37,097 nucleotides of DNA, from NCBI GenBank assembly GCA_015680685.1, contig MNCI01030140.1, positions 55,323-92,419 on the forward strand, written 5' to 3'. Each line of letters opens with the position of its first letter. The stretch's first letter is position 1. This stretch comes from Gnetum montanum. Lineage: Eukaryota > Streptophyta > Gnetopsida > Gnetales > Gnetaceae. Positions 9,779 through 19,899 of this stretch are shown one piece after another. The notes beneath the pieces are model-generated. The model was not told where the DNA came from and searched no databases. It worked only from the letters and a program-made list of their open reading frames with translations. Position numbers and translations under genes: made by a program.

Positions 9779-12302
9779 TCATGTGGTTCCTGGTGGTGGT
9801 GGTTCCTCCATGGGCCTCTTTCCTTTATCTTGTTCTCTAGGTTTTGGATGTGGATGTTTCTAGAGGAGTGCTTGAAGCTTTTCTTCTTCAATCTAGGGAT
9901 CTTATGCCATCCATGCTAATATTCTAATATTTGACAGAGTTGGCATCTCATATTGGAATGGTAGTTGTGGAAACATTTGATTGGCCTTAACATATCAAGC
10001 TGCAAACAACCGTCGTTACTCTTCATAGGCTCTGGCTTTGTCTTTGCATTCTTGGTAGTTCGTGAGCCATCGAGCCAAATCCACTGCAACATCTTTTTAT
10101 CCTTGGTAGCTGGTCTTGACCACCACTAATTCAAAATTTACTACCTCTAATCTTTGTAGTGTTTTCTTGTGTTTAGCAAATTCTGCTTCATACTTAGCAT
10201 AGGTGGTTGCTACCTATTGCTCCAATTCTATCCTTGGGTGTCCTACTGTCAACATGGCCAAGTTGGCATACCACAGGTTTGCCAACTCCATGTACTCAGT
10301 GAGATCTTGTATCTGTAGGTCTTGGCTCTTTAGTTCTACTTGGTGGGTGAAAGCATAAGTATCCAATATGGCCTGCTAGTCAGCGTTTTGGGCACTAAGA
10401 GTGTTGATGTGGGCTTTGGCCATATGGATTTTTTTTCTCAATGATCTACTTATACATACCCACCTAATCTTTGAAATTCTCTTTTAGCTTCTCATGTTGC
10501 TTAGCCTCATTCTACCATGTGCTTACTTAGATGGCCATCTTTTGATGAATTACACGTACCTCCTTCATTGAGAGGGTTCTATTTTCTCTGGCTAAGTGAT
10601 TCATGTCCTAGTTGACCCTTATTAATTGTTCTTGCATTTGTTAAAAATTTTCCTCAAGAAAATTCTTCTATTTTTCTATTGTGGTCAACCAGAGATTTTT
10701 GGTGGCAAGCTGTTTATTTTCTTCTTGTAAGGCTTTGAGTGCTTTGGCATGTGCATACGTTTGAGCTTGTACCTTTGAAGTATCCCAATTAGCCTTCTTC
10801 TTTTTCCTTGTCAATCTTTATTCTCTTCTAACAGTTTATTTAGCTGCTCCATCTGAAATGACTCTAGCTAGTCTGCAGGGATGAATTGGGATGGATCCTA
10901 CTATGTAGCTTTAGGGCAATGAGCTTCTCTTGGAGTCTTTTCAACTCCTCCTCTGCATGTTTAGCCCTAACCTATACCATGATCAGCTTTCCTTTTGTAA
11001 GAATGAGGTTTGACTGTGTTGCTGTCACTTCTTGAGGGATGTCAAACAAGGACGTCATCACTTGTCCTATCTATAGCAATCGATCCAAAACATCCTCATG
11101 ATTTGCAGGAGTCATTGAGGGACCGACCAAGGTTTGAGCATCACATGCTGCTAAGAAATTTTCTAGTGGTACAATAGGGACATTGTATGATTCTTTGATG
11201 TGGTATATGACCACTTTTGCTACTCCTGCTGCATCCTAGTGTTGCATAACCACCACTGTGGCACCTTCACTAATTTCTAATTACTCTTGAAAAGAATCAA
11301 CATTTCCAGAGATCTATTGTGACTAGTGTGATTCCCCTCCTCCTGTTTGGATGATCAATTGAGATTGTAGGCTATATAGCATCATCAATGATCTTGAAAA
11401 GGTTTGTCTCATCACGGCTTTCCCAGTTGACCATTTCAGTGATGGCCCAAAGGTGGCTCATCAATGGTCGATAGTCCTGCGATGGTGGTGACGGTTGGTC
11501 TTGTTGGCCTATGGGTTGTGTACTAGGCCTCACTTCCTATTGTTAACTAGGCCTTGTATCCAAAGGTTGGCTAGGCCTTGTAGTTTGAGGTGTAGTGAGC
11601 CCAACCTTCTATTCTTGCTCAGGCTCCATTATCTCACCAACATCTTTCCTTGGTGCTGGTGGCTTTAGTAATTCAACAAATGAGGCATTTTGAGCCTTTC
11701 TGGGAATGTCATTTGTGTATCCCAGAATTCCAGCATGTCGGCACAACTTCCTGATTAGGTAGGGAAAAGGTAATGCAAACTTCTCCATCTTACATTCTTC
11801 AAACCGCCTTAAAATTTCTATTGGATGTAGATGGGGTAGGTTGGCATCAACCTTGCCCATCAAGATAGCACTTCCTCTAGTCGCATAGGTAGAAATCTTG
11901 TTTAATCCTTTTCTTGGGAAAATGTGATATGTGCCAATTTTAAAATAGATACTCTCTTCAAGTGTGAGCTCTCCATATGTTTTATCTTCCTTGTCGTATG
12001 CCCTTTTTAACCATATCTTCCGTGCATCAACATCAGAGGAAGTGGACAAGTGAGCAACTTTGGGCCATCTATTTGGAAGGTTCAAAACTTCCACAAGGGC
12101 CTTAGTAGAGAAATTGATAAAAATCCCACCAATATCAATGGTGGTTCCTTTTTTCTTATTATGCCAAAATTGGTACGTCTCCCCCAAGTATCAATTACCA
12201 CTTTCTGAGAGAATCGACCATAGTGGAGACCCTTTAAGTTGATCTCTGACAACTTCAAGAGAAAATTTAGTAAAAGGTCCAAAATTGAGTTCCACTATCT
12301 TT
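9779..12302 (-). pseudogene. ORF2 of element B (5'-truncated, broken)
   Basis: It is the same protein as in A and C. The best open stretch is 12187-11609 (192 residues), which covers the core of the plant transposon-protein-like region: TIDIGG, FSTKALVEVLNLP, FKIGTYHIFP, ISTYATRGSAILMGKVDANL, LPFPYLIRKLCRHAGI. The part before residue 70 is missing because a deletion joins it to gag near 12302-12358. A stop replaces the residue before YLGE, as in A and C. The downstream coiled-coil part is broken by stops and frameshifts. The C-terminus, with KGKRPMEEP, ends at 9779. Since this copy keeps the core intact, it is the best one for family searches. Confidence 0.65.
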
Positions 12303-12391
12303 TGATGTTATCCATTCCTAAAGTTATCCATTCCTTTATCTTTTGAGTTCATCTTTGGTCATATCTAAACCATTGGGTATCTTTTGATGTG
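12296..12391 (-). other. Deletion junction with filler repeats in element B
   Basis: Here the gag tail (matching C up to CACATCAAAAGA) is joined to ORF2 codon ~70 (IVELNFGPF). About 55 bp between them contain two copies of TTATCCATTCC (12308-12318, 12324-12334) and three of TATCTTTTGA (12296, 12337 and 12379). Such short templated filler is typical of microhomology-mediated end joining. Some 2 kb of spacer is lost relative to A. Confidence 0.55.
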
Positions 12392-14611
12392 GTGGCAATA
12401 ATGTACCCAAACTCGGGTTCACACACTTGATTAAAGTAGGCATAGTGGGGCAGATTATAAGATGTGGTCATGTGATAAGGAGCTGACCCACTATAGCACC
12501 CGTGACCATAAGATGGTATGCAAGGATTGATATGTCTCCCTACATGGTTACGTTCATTGGGTCACATGGTTGTTGAAGTGTTGATTGGTGGATCGGATAA
12601 GGTAACAAGAGGAGTTGAGTTTGAGGAAGAAGGTGCATCATAGTGCTGGGCTTGTGCTGAGTTGGTGGATGCAGTGGTTTCAGAACTATGTTATCCCTTC
12701 CTACAGTCATACCTAAAGAAAGGAAACTTTCAACATTGTGAAAGCCCTCGATTTCTATTGACAGTAGTAGCATAAGTAACATTCGTGGGTTGGTGCTATG
12801 GTGCAAAACCTTCTAATGCTACTAGTAGCGATGTAGAAGGAGGTGAAGGATGAAAATATTGAGGGCAAGGAGAAGTGTAAGGAACATGAGGTGGTGATCT
12901 TGTGGGAGAGGACATGGGTTGATAGTACTTAGAATAATGATAACGATGAGGTGAAGTAAAGGACATTAATCTAGTTGGAGAAACAGGGTGTTGAACTTAA
13001 TAAGCACTTGGTTTCAGCTGGTATGAAGGGTGTGGTCTATTTGGCAATGACCTCCCCCACAACTGGGGGTTCTACCACTATAGTTGGACATGGTACTTCT
13101 ATATGAAATCTAGATGTAGCATTCCTCCCCAATGCTCATGTAAATGTGACAAGATTGGGCATTGGCCTTTAGGATGATCATACAGGAAAACATTACATTG
13201 ATATGACTGGTAGTTGAGTCCCTATCCTTATTATCTTCAACCCTTCATTTCAATTGATGAATGGTGTTCTGTCCTATTTCTAAGTTTGGCATCCTCTATT
13301 TGTTCTGGTTTTCAGAGTGATCATGTGTGGTTCCACCTCTAATAACATTGACATATTCTCCACATTTTTCATGTACCCATTCCATCATCTTATTGATCTT
13401 TACCTCAATTTCCTCTAGTGATTGCAATATTGGCAAAGATGATTCCACCTCCATGAGGTGAGTTGATTTCTCCTCTTCATGGACCTTGTTATTTTGAGAT
13501 TTTGGTCCTATTGAGATTTTTCCACATTCTCCCATTTGGCTATTTCTCCTTCTTCTTTTGCTACTTTCTTGATAAGATCTTGGAATTGATGGATTCGTAG
13601 TTCATATAGTTGACCTGGGGCATACATCCCTAAGGTCTCCCTTGTTTCATTACAGAGCCCATCCATGATATGATATATTAGCCTTTCCTTGAAGAACCCA
13701 TGGCCTGGTTAGTTATTTAACAATGAATAATATCTCTCCAAGGCCATAGCTAAGGGTTAATGTTGTCCTTGTTTCCACTCTTGGATTTGTCTCCTCAAAG
13801 CGGACACTCTTGCATAGGTTTGATATTTTTCATTGAAGAGTTCTACCATGGTCACCCAATGGTGAATTGATTGTGGTTTTAATGACCTATACCATACTTT
13901 TGGTTGGCTGATGAGTGTCATAGGGAAGAGCTTAAGTCTTTTCCACCCATTATCAACATTGTTCCATGCATAGGCATCATAGAAGGCTCATAAATGATGT
14001 TGTGGATCTAAGTCATAGCCTCTTGAAAACTTGGGAAAGTTGTTTAAATCAAGCCTGGGTAGACGACTCTCTTTAGGATTCCTACGAGATATTTGGACAG
14101 CCTTTGTTATATGCGTTAGGCTCTTAGTGGCCAGTAGGGGTTCATCGTCACTAAGTAAGTTGTGAGTTTGTGAGTTGGGACGATGTTGTGTTTGTTCATG
14201 TTGGAATTCTTGATTTTTCCTATGGGTTTGATTTTTATTTCTACACTGACCTCTTCAGGAATATTCATCCATGTCACAACTAGACATTGAATGAATAGAG
14301 GAAGAGGAAGAACTGGAAGACTTGTCGTGACTTTTGTAAGTCTTCCAATCATCCCCTAATGTAATCTTGCTAACCATTAAGAGGGTCCTAGGCCTTATGG
14401 GTCCCCTTGTTCTATGGGATGTCCCATCCTCATTAAAGGTGTTTGAGTTGGATGACAAGAGTCCTTGAGTATCATTGGGATATTCATGAACATATGAGAT
14501 TCCTACATAATATTGAGTACTCCAAACTTCATCTTCATCATAAATTTCGTTAGTTCTCTAATGAATTGCCTCACTAGTTATCGCGTTATCATAGTCTTGT
14601 GAGAGAGACAT
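12358..14611 (-). pseudogene. gag: gag of element B (broken)
   Basis: It starts at the ATG at 14611 (MSLSQDYDNA), matching the C start MSPSQDYENA. It keeps the Ser-rich N-terminal region lost in A, then the Retrotrans_gag-like segment (VWYRSLKP, KYQTYARV, LRRQIQEW, LERYYSLLNN, ETRETLGMYAPGQLYEL, about 13900-13600). The frame then shifts near 13500. In the zinc knuckle near 13170, QCNVFLYDHPKGQC has Phe in place of the second Cys. The C-terminal tail is cut by the junction to ORF2, so GGYPPF is lost. A non-functional copy. Confidence 0.8.
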
Positions 14612-14722
14612 TGTTGTGAATTGTGTGTGACTTAATTGAAATTACTTTCTTTTCTAAAAGATATATCGTTAATACTTTTTTACAACGATCTTGTGTGACT
14701 TAACTAATCTAGATAACTAGCA

Positions 14723-14743
14723 CCATCCCCAACAACGGTGCCA
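14723..14743 (-). other. Primer binding site of element B
   Basis: On the minus strand it reads TGGCACCGTTGTTGGGGATG directly after the LTR. The plant tRNA-Asp 3' end predicts TGGCGCCGTTGCCGGGGA; the differences are all C-to-T or G-to-A. This primer choice is known from Athila/Tat-like Ty3 elements. Confidence 0.7.
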
Positions 14744-14744
14744 A

Positions 14745-15210
14745 TGATGAGCAGCAAGGTACCCCTACACTCAACCATACGAATATGAGCGTGTACACCA
14801 GTAGAACTCTGCAAATGGACTAGTTGTGGCACCTAGATAGTTATACGTTGATCACAGTTTGTTGTCTTCCCACCTGGACTTGTATTTGCTTTGTCACATA
14901 TGGATTAGTCCAACGTTAGGTGTATGATGTGATTCCTAATACTAGGCTACTCCTAGAGATAATGAAAAATAATCTTGATTAAACTAATAGACAATGGAAA
15001 ATAAAACCTAAACTAGCCTAAGTGTAATGAGCATCTGCCCTTAATCATCCATATGCATCTTGGACTTCATAGACTACTTTTGGGATTACCAAGTGCACAT
15101 TACTCGAAGCACTACTAGATACACTACTGGGGTACCAATTAGTCACACTTAAATGTTTTTGATCAAGATGTACTCATTCCACATTTAACAATAGAAATAG
15201 TAAATGATGA
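14745..15210 (-). repeat. 5' LTR of element B, left part
   Basis: It begins TGATGAGCAGCAAGGTACC next to the primer site and matches 8743-9210 of the 3' LTR. It breaks off at 15210, where element C starts, and resumes at 31184/31189. Confidence 0.85.
15206..15210. repeat. Target-site duplication of element C, left copy
   Basis: GATGA at 15206-15210 pairs with GAGGA at 31184-31188 (one mismatch). The unbroken B 3' LTR has AAATGACGATAAAAG at the same place, so joining AAAT-GATGA-TAAAAG restores the original LTR. Confidence 0.75.
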
Positions 15211-16096
15211 TGATAAACCATGATTTCTCATGCTCCAATATCAGACCCGTGATATGAGATCTGCGATATCAGGTATGCGATATCACGACCTGAATAACGA
15301 TATTAGATACATGATATTGTGATTCCTATGGGAGCCTATAAATACACATTTGGGCACATAGAAAGGAGTCATAGAGTCATTAAGTGTAAGTATAGAGTCT
15401 TTTTGTCAATTTTTGGTTCATCTAAACTCTTTCCCTAGTGGATGCTCGCAGTGTGATGATTGTAATTGTACGGAACCTTTATTTGAGTGTGACGTACTTG
15501 GACATGCACATGACTGGCAATAAAGATCAAGATTACTTCATCATTGCAGCATCCACTTAGCTCTTAATTACTTTAATTGTTAATTGTTATTTACTGTTTC
15601 CTTTAGTTAATATTTACTTTATTGTCATTTAAAATTCATGCTATTATTAAACGTGGAATGAGTACAACTTAATCACGAGCATTTAAGTGGGACTACTTGA
15701 TATCCTAGTAGCATATCTAGGAGTGCTTAAGTAACATGCGCTTGGTAATCCTAGAAGTAGTACATGAATTCCAAGATGTGTACGGATGATTAAGGGATAG
15801 ATGCTCATTGCACTTAGGCTAGCTTAGATTCTCTTCTCCCATTCCTTATTAGCTTAAACAAGTTATTCTTGATTGCCCTTAGGAGTAGCCTAGCGATAGG
15901 AAACACATCATACACCTCACTCTAGACTAAACCATACGTGACAAAGTAAATACTAGTCCAGGTGGGAAGACAATGAATTGTGATCAACATGTAACTATCT
16001 AGATACCACAACTAGCCCATCTATAGAGTTCGACTGAATCGTGCGTAAACGCTTGTATTCGTATGGTTGAGTGTAGGGGTACCTCGCCACTCATCA
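15211..16096 (+). repeat. 5' LTR of element C (886 bp)
   Basis: It begins TGATAAACCATGA (the partner LTR has TGATGAACC) and ends CACTCATCA. GATATC sites lie within 15263-15284, a TATAAATA box at 15337-15344 and AATAAA at 15519-15524, giving a U3-R-U5 layout. It has one more GATATC-like unit than the 3' LTR, and a 20-odd-bp segment near 15385 bounded by ATAGAGTC repeats that the 3' LTR lacks. Confidence 0.87.
15263..15344 (+). promoter_or_regulatory. LTR promoter of element C (5' copy)
   Basis: GCGATATCAGGTATGCGATA and the following TC (15263-15284) carry two GATATC sites 14 bp apart, and diverged copies follow to about 15320. The TATAAATA box is at 15337-15344. Confidence 0.6.
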
Positions 16097-16097
16097 T

Positions 16098-16118
16098 TGG
16101 CATCGTTGCTGAGGATGG
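16098..16118 (+). other. Primer binding site of element C
   Basis: TGGCATCGTTGCTGAGGATG starts two bases after the LTR. It is the tRNA-Asp-type site with four transitions from the expected complement, all C-to-T or G-to-A. Confidence 0.7.
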
Positions 16119-16228
16119 TGCTAGTTATCTAGATTAGTTATATCATCCAAGATCACTATAACAAAGCATTAATGATATATCTTTTAGAAACAAAATAAAT
16201 ACAAATAAGTCACACACAATTCACAATA

Positions 16229-18556
16229 ATGTCTCCTTCACAAGACTATGAAAATGCAACAACTAATGAGATAATTCATTGGAGAACCAAAGAAATCTAT
16301 GATGAAGACGAAGTTTGGAGTATTCCATCTTATGTAAGAGTTTCATATGATCAAGGACACCCTAGTGATACTCAAGGATTTTTGTCATCCAACCCAGACA
16401 CTTTTAGTGAGGATAGAACATCCCATAGAACTAGAGGGCCCGTAAGGCCTAGGACCTTCTCAATAGCTAACAAAAGTTTTTCTGGGGATGATTGAAAGAC
16501 TTACAATAGTCATGATGAGTCTTCTAGCTCTTTCTCTTCCTCTGATCCTTCAACATCAAGATGTGACATGAATGATCATTTCTCAAGGGGTCGACGTAGA
16601 AATAAAAATCAAACTTATAGGCAAAGTTAAGAACACCAACATGAACAAAGACAACATCATTCCAACTCACAAATTCATAATCTACCTAGTGACAATGAAC
16701 CCCTACTGGCCACTAAGAACCTAATGTATATACACAAGGTTGTTCAAGTATCCCACAGGCATTGAAAGGAAAGCCATCTACCCACGCTTGACTTAAACAA
16801 CTTTCCTAAGTTTTTGGGGGGCTATGAATTAGATCCACAACATCATTTGAAAGCCTTCTATGATGCCTGTGCATGGAACAATATTGATAACGGGTGGTGA
16901 AAACTTAAGCTCTTTCCTATGACACTCGTTGGCCAAGCCAAAGTTTGGTACATGTCTTTAAAGCCAAAATTGATTTGAAGTTGGTCAACAATGTTAGAAT
17001 TATTTACCAAAAGATATTAAACCTATGCAAGAGTGTCAGACTTGAGGAGACAAATCCAAGAATAGAGACAAGGGCAGCATGAAGCCTTGGACATGGCCTT
17101 AGAAAGATATTATTCATTGTTACACAATTGTCTACGCCATGGGTTCTTCGAGGAAAGGCTAATGTATCACATTATGGATGGTCTTTGTAATGAAACTAGG
17201 GAGATCCTAGGGATGTATGCCCCAGGTCAATTGTATGAACTACAAACCCACCAATTTCAAGAGCTTATTAAGTAGGTAGCAAAAGAAGAAGGAGAAATAG
17301 CCAAATGGGAGAACATGGAGAAATCTCAATAGGACCAAAATCTTGAAGTAACCAAGGTCCATGATCATAAAGAGGAGAAATCAACTCACCTCATGGAGGT
17401 GGAATCATCTTCACCATTACTATAATCGTTAGGTGAAGTTGAGGTGAAGATCAATAAGATGACAGAATGGGTACATGAAAAATGCAGAGAATATGTTTGC
17501 ATTATCAAAGGAGGAACCATGCCCAATCGAGAAATAGGACATGACACTACTAGACAATAAAAAAAAGGGGTTGAAGAAAACAAGGATGGGAGCTCAACTG
17601 TGAATCACACATATCAATGTGATGTTTGTTTGTATGATCATCCCAAAGGCCAATGTCTAGTCTTGTCACATTTTCATGAGCATTGGGAAGGAGTCTTACA
17701 TCCTAATTTCATACAGAAATATCATGTTCAACCATAGTGGCACAAACCCTAGTCATGGGGGAGGCCACCATCAAACCCGTCACATTCTTCATACCATCCG
17801 AGCCCAAGCCCTTATCATATTCAGCATCTTATTTCCCTGACTAGATCAACATCCTCCAGTTCACCGCATCGTTATTATTCTCCTAAGTATTACCAACCCA
17901 TGCCCTCTCCAACAAGATCACCACCTCATGTGCCTTACACTTCTCATCATCCACAATATTCTCATTATTCACCTCCTTCTACATCACCACTAGTTGTATC
18001 AAAAGGTTTTGCACCATAGCCTTAACCCACAAACATCACTTTTGAAACTACTATCACTAGTAGTGGAGGCCCTCCACAACCACAAAAGTGTCCTTTCTTT
18101 AGGCATGATCATAGAAAGAGACAACATGGCCCCAAACCCACTACACCTTCCAACTCATCATAAGCTCAATTTTGTGGTGCATCTAAGCTTTCAAACTCCA
18201 TGCCTCCTATTACTTTATCTAGGCCATCAATTCATGCTCCAACAACCATGTGGTCCAATGGGTATAACCACGTAAGTAGACATATTGATCCTTGCATACC
18301 ATCTTATGGTCACGAGTGCCATAGTGGGTCAACTCCTTATCAATTACCCACATCTTATAACTTGCCCCACTATGTCAACTTTAATCAAGTGTGTGAACCC
18401 CAAGTTGGGTACCTTCCAACCACCACATCAAAAGACACCCAATGGTTTGGATATCACTGGGTCTTAATATTTCCAACATGCATAGATCCCAACCTTCCAT
18501 TTATTAATTTTAGCCATGCTCAATTGTTTAGTTATGGGGGGTATCCTCCATTCTAA
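16229..18556 (+). pseudogene. gag: gag of element C (full length, broken only by stops)
   Basis: The span is 2328 bp, exactly 776 codons, in one frame from MSPSQDYENA to LFSYGGYPPF. I count about 16 in-frame stops and see no net frameshift. Order: N-terminal part, Ser-rich region, Retrotrans_gag-like segment (about 16800-17275, including LERYYSLLHN and GMYAPGQLYEL), an intact zinc knuckle of the form C-x2-C-x3-H-x4-C (CDVCLYDHPKGQC, near 17612-17650), then a Pro/Tyr/Ser/His-rich tail. Most stops fall where B or A has Trp, Gln or Arg, which fits C-to-T or G-to-A decay. There is no protease after it, unlike D. This copy gives the best view of the family's gag. Confidence 0.87.
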
Positions 18557-19078
18557 CAAGTAGAATTAATAAATGTTTTCTCTTTTTTTTTTTTTTTTCC
18601 AATTCTTTGTTTTCCAATTTTTCATTTTTCAATTTGTTGTTTTATCTTTTTATTGGTTGGTTCATCTTTTTATTTTTTATTTTTATCTTTTTATCTTTTT
18701 ATGGGTAATCTCATCTATGAATAAAACACTCATGTAATCGGTCAATTGAGGTATTATTCTATGCTATCAAGTCACAAGTGACTAATTATTTGGACAGCAA
18801 GCTCACCACATCCACCCAACCACTCTATTAATAAGAGGTTCTACTCTGGGTACAATGATATTCTTGTCATCATGAAAACGTAAAAAGTAATGTTGTGCTC
18901 ATTATGCCCAGAGCGAAAAATGATGGACTAAGTGAGAATGGCCAGGGTGTGGCATCAAGGGGACTTATGGATTTTCTTTGGTGACATCTGTAGGAGTTAT
19001 CATGTAGCCTGGTTGTACTAAGATCCTTGTAGATCTAACGAAAGATGAAAGTAAGAGTAATAAAGGTACTCAATCAAG
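18557..19078 (+). other. Spacer of element C, left of D
   Basis: It begins with a long T-rich tract (18580-18710) and AATAAA in GAATAAAACACTCATG (near 18719-18725), at the same place as in A. The next 350 bp match A 2220-2565 closely. No frame supported. Confidence 0.6.
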
Positions 19079-19083
19079 AAACC
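19079..19083. repeat. Target-site duplication of element D, left copy
   Basis: AAACC at 19079-19083 and AAACC at 25822-25826 are identical. Element A has the uninterrupted equivalent, CAAAAATCCAATG, near 2566-2580. Confidence 0.85.
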
Positions 19084-19884
19084 TGATGAGTGGCGAGGTA
19101 CCCCTACACTCAACCATATGAATATGAGCATCTCACACACAATCTAGTTGAACTCCAAGGACTAAGCGCTTACACACCTTAATGAAACACTTAAGGTTAA
19201 TCAATCGCTGTCTTTCCAAACTTACTTGTATTGTCACAGTTGTATGGTTAAGCAAGCTTGAGGTATATGATTTTTATATCTTTTATCTTTTTAATGTCTT
19301 TACGCTAAGAGGGAAGGGTGAAGAGAACTAAGTGACTAACTTTCATTAACAATTCACTAACTAAGTTCTAATTTACCTAGCACCAGTATCCGTTCCCACT
19401 TGTCGCACACACCCTGAACCAGTGCAACGCTGCTGGGATTACTAAATGCTACTCGTTACTGGGTTACTAAGCGTTACACACGTGCTCGAAGCGGTCGTAC
19501 TGAATGTACTTAACTAGGAGAGTCAAGGGTTGAGAGAGATTTAATTATCTAGGAAAGCATTTAAACATTTAACAATAATTAAACCATATTTAGCTTAGTC
19601 CACATGCCTGCAAGGTTTATCAGAAATTTTGTCTTTATTACCATACACAAATGTGTGCTCAGGTACAATTTGCTCGAATAAAGATCTGTTCACTTTAAGA
19701 CTCCTACTACGGGCACATGGAAATTATTCTAACTCTGGAATGATAAAACTACTATAGTTTGGCTAAGGGTCTAAATCTAGATGTGTGAACAAGGGAAAGC
19801 CGCCTCTTATTTATAGATGTTGCGGTAGGCCACGATATCACGTATGCGATATCGTGAGGGCGAATGCGATATTGCAGCTCATCA
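19084..19884 (-). repeat. 3' LTR of element D (801 bp)
   Basis: The + strand starts TGATGAGTGGCGAGGTACC and ends GCTCATCA. Minus-strand promoter: GATATC pair at 19853-19834, TATAAATA at 19815-19808. It is nearly the same length as its partner at 25022-25821. Confidence 0.88.
19808..19853 (-). promoter_or_regulatory. LTR promoter of element D
   Basis: GATATCGCATACGTGATATC (minus strand, 19853-19834) lies 18 bp before TATAAATA (19815-19808). The partner LTR has the same layout at 25790-25771 and 25752-25745, with one GATATC mutated. Confidence 0.6.
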
Positions 19885-19899
19885 TACCCCCATGACTGA
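19885..19899 (-). other. Polypurine tract of element D
   Basis: It reads CAGTCATGGGGGTA on the minus strand next to the 3' LTR, and upstream GGATGAGTTTTCATT is shared with A. Confidence 0.7.
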
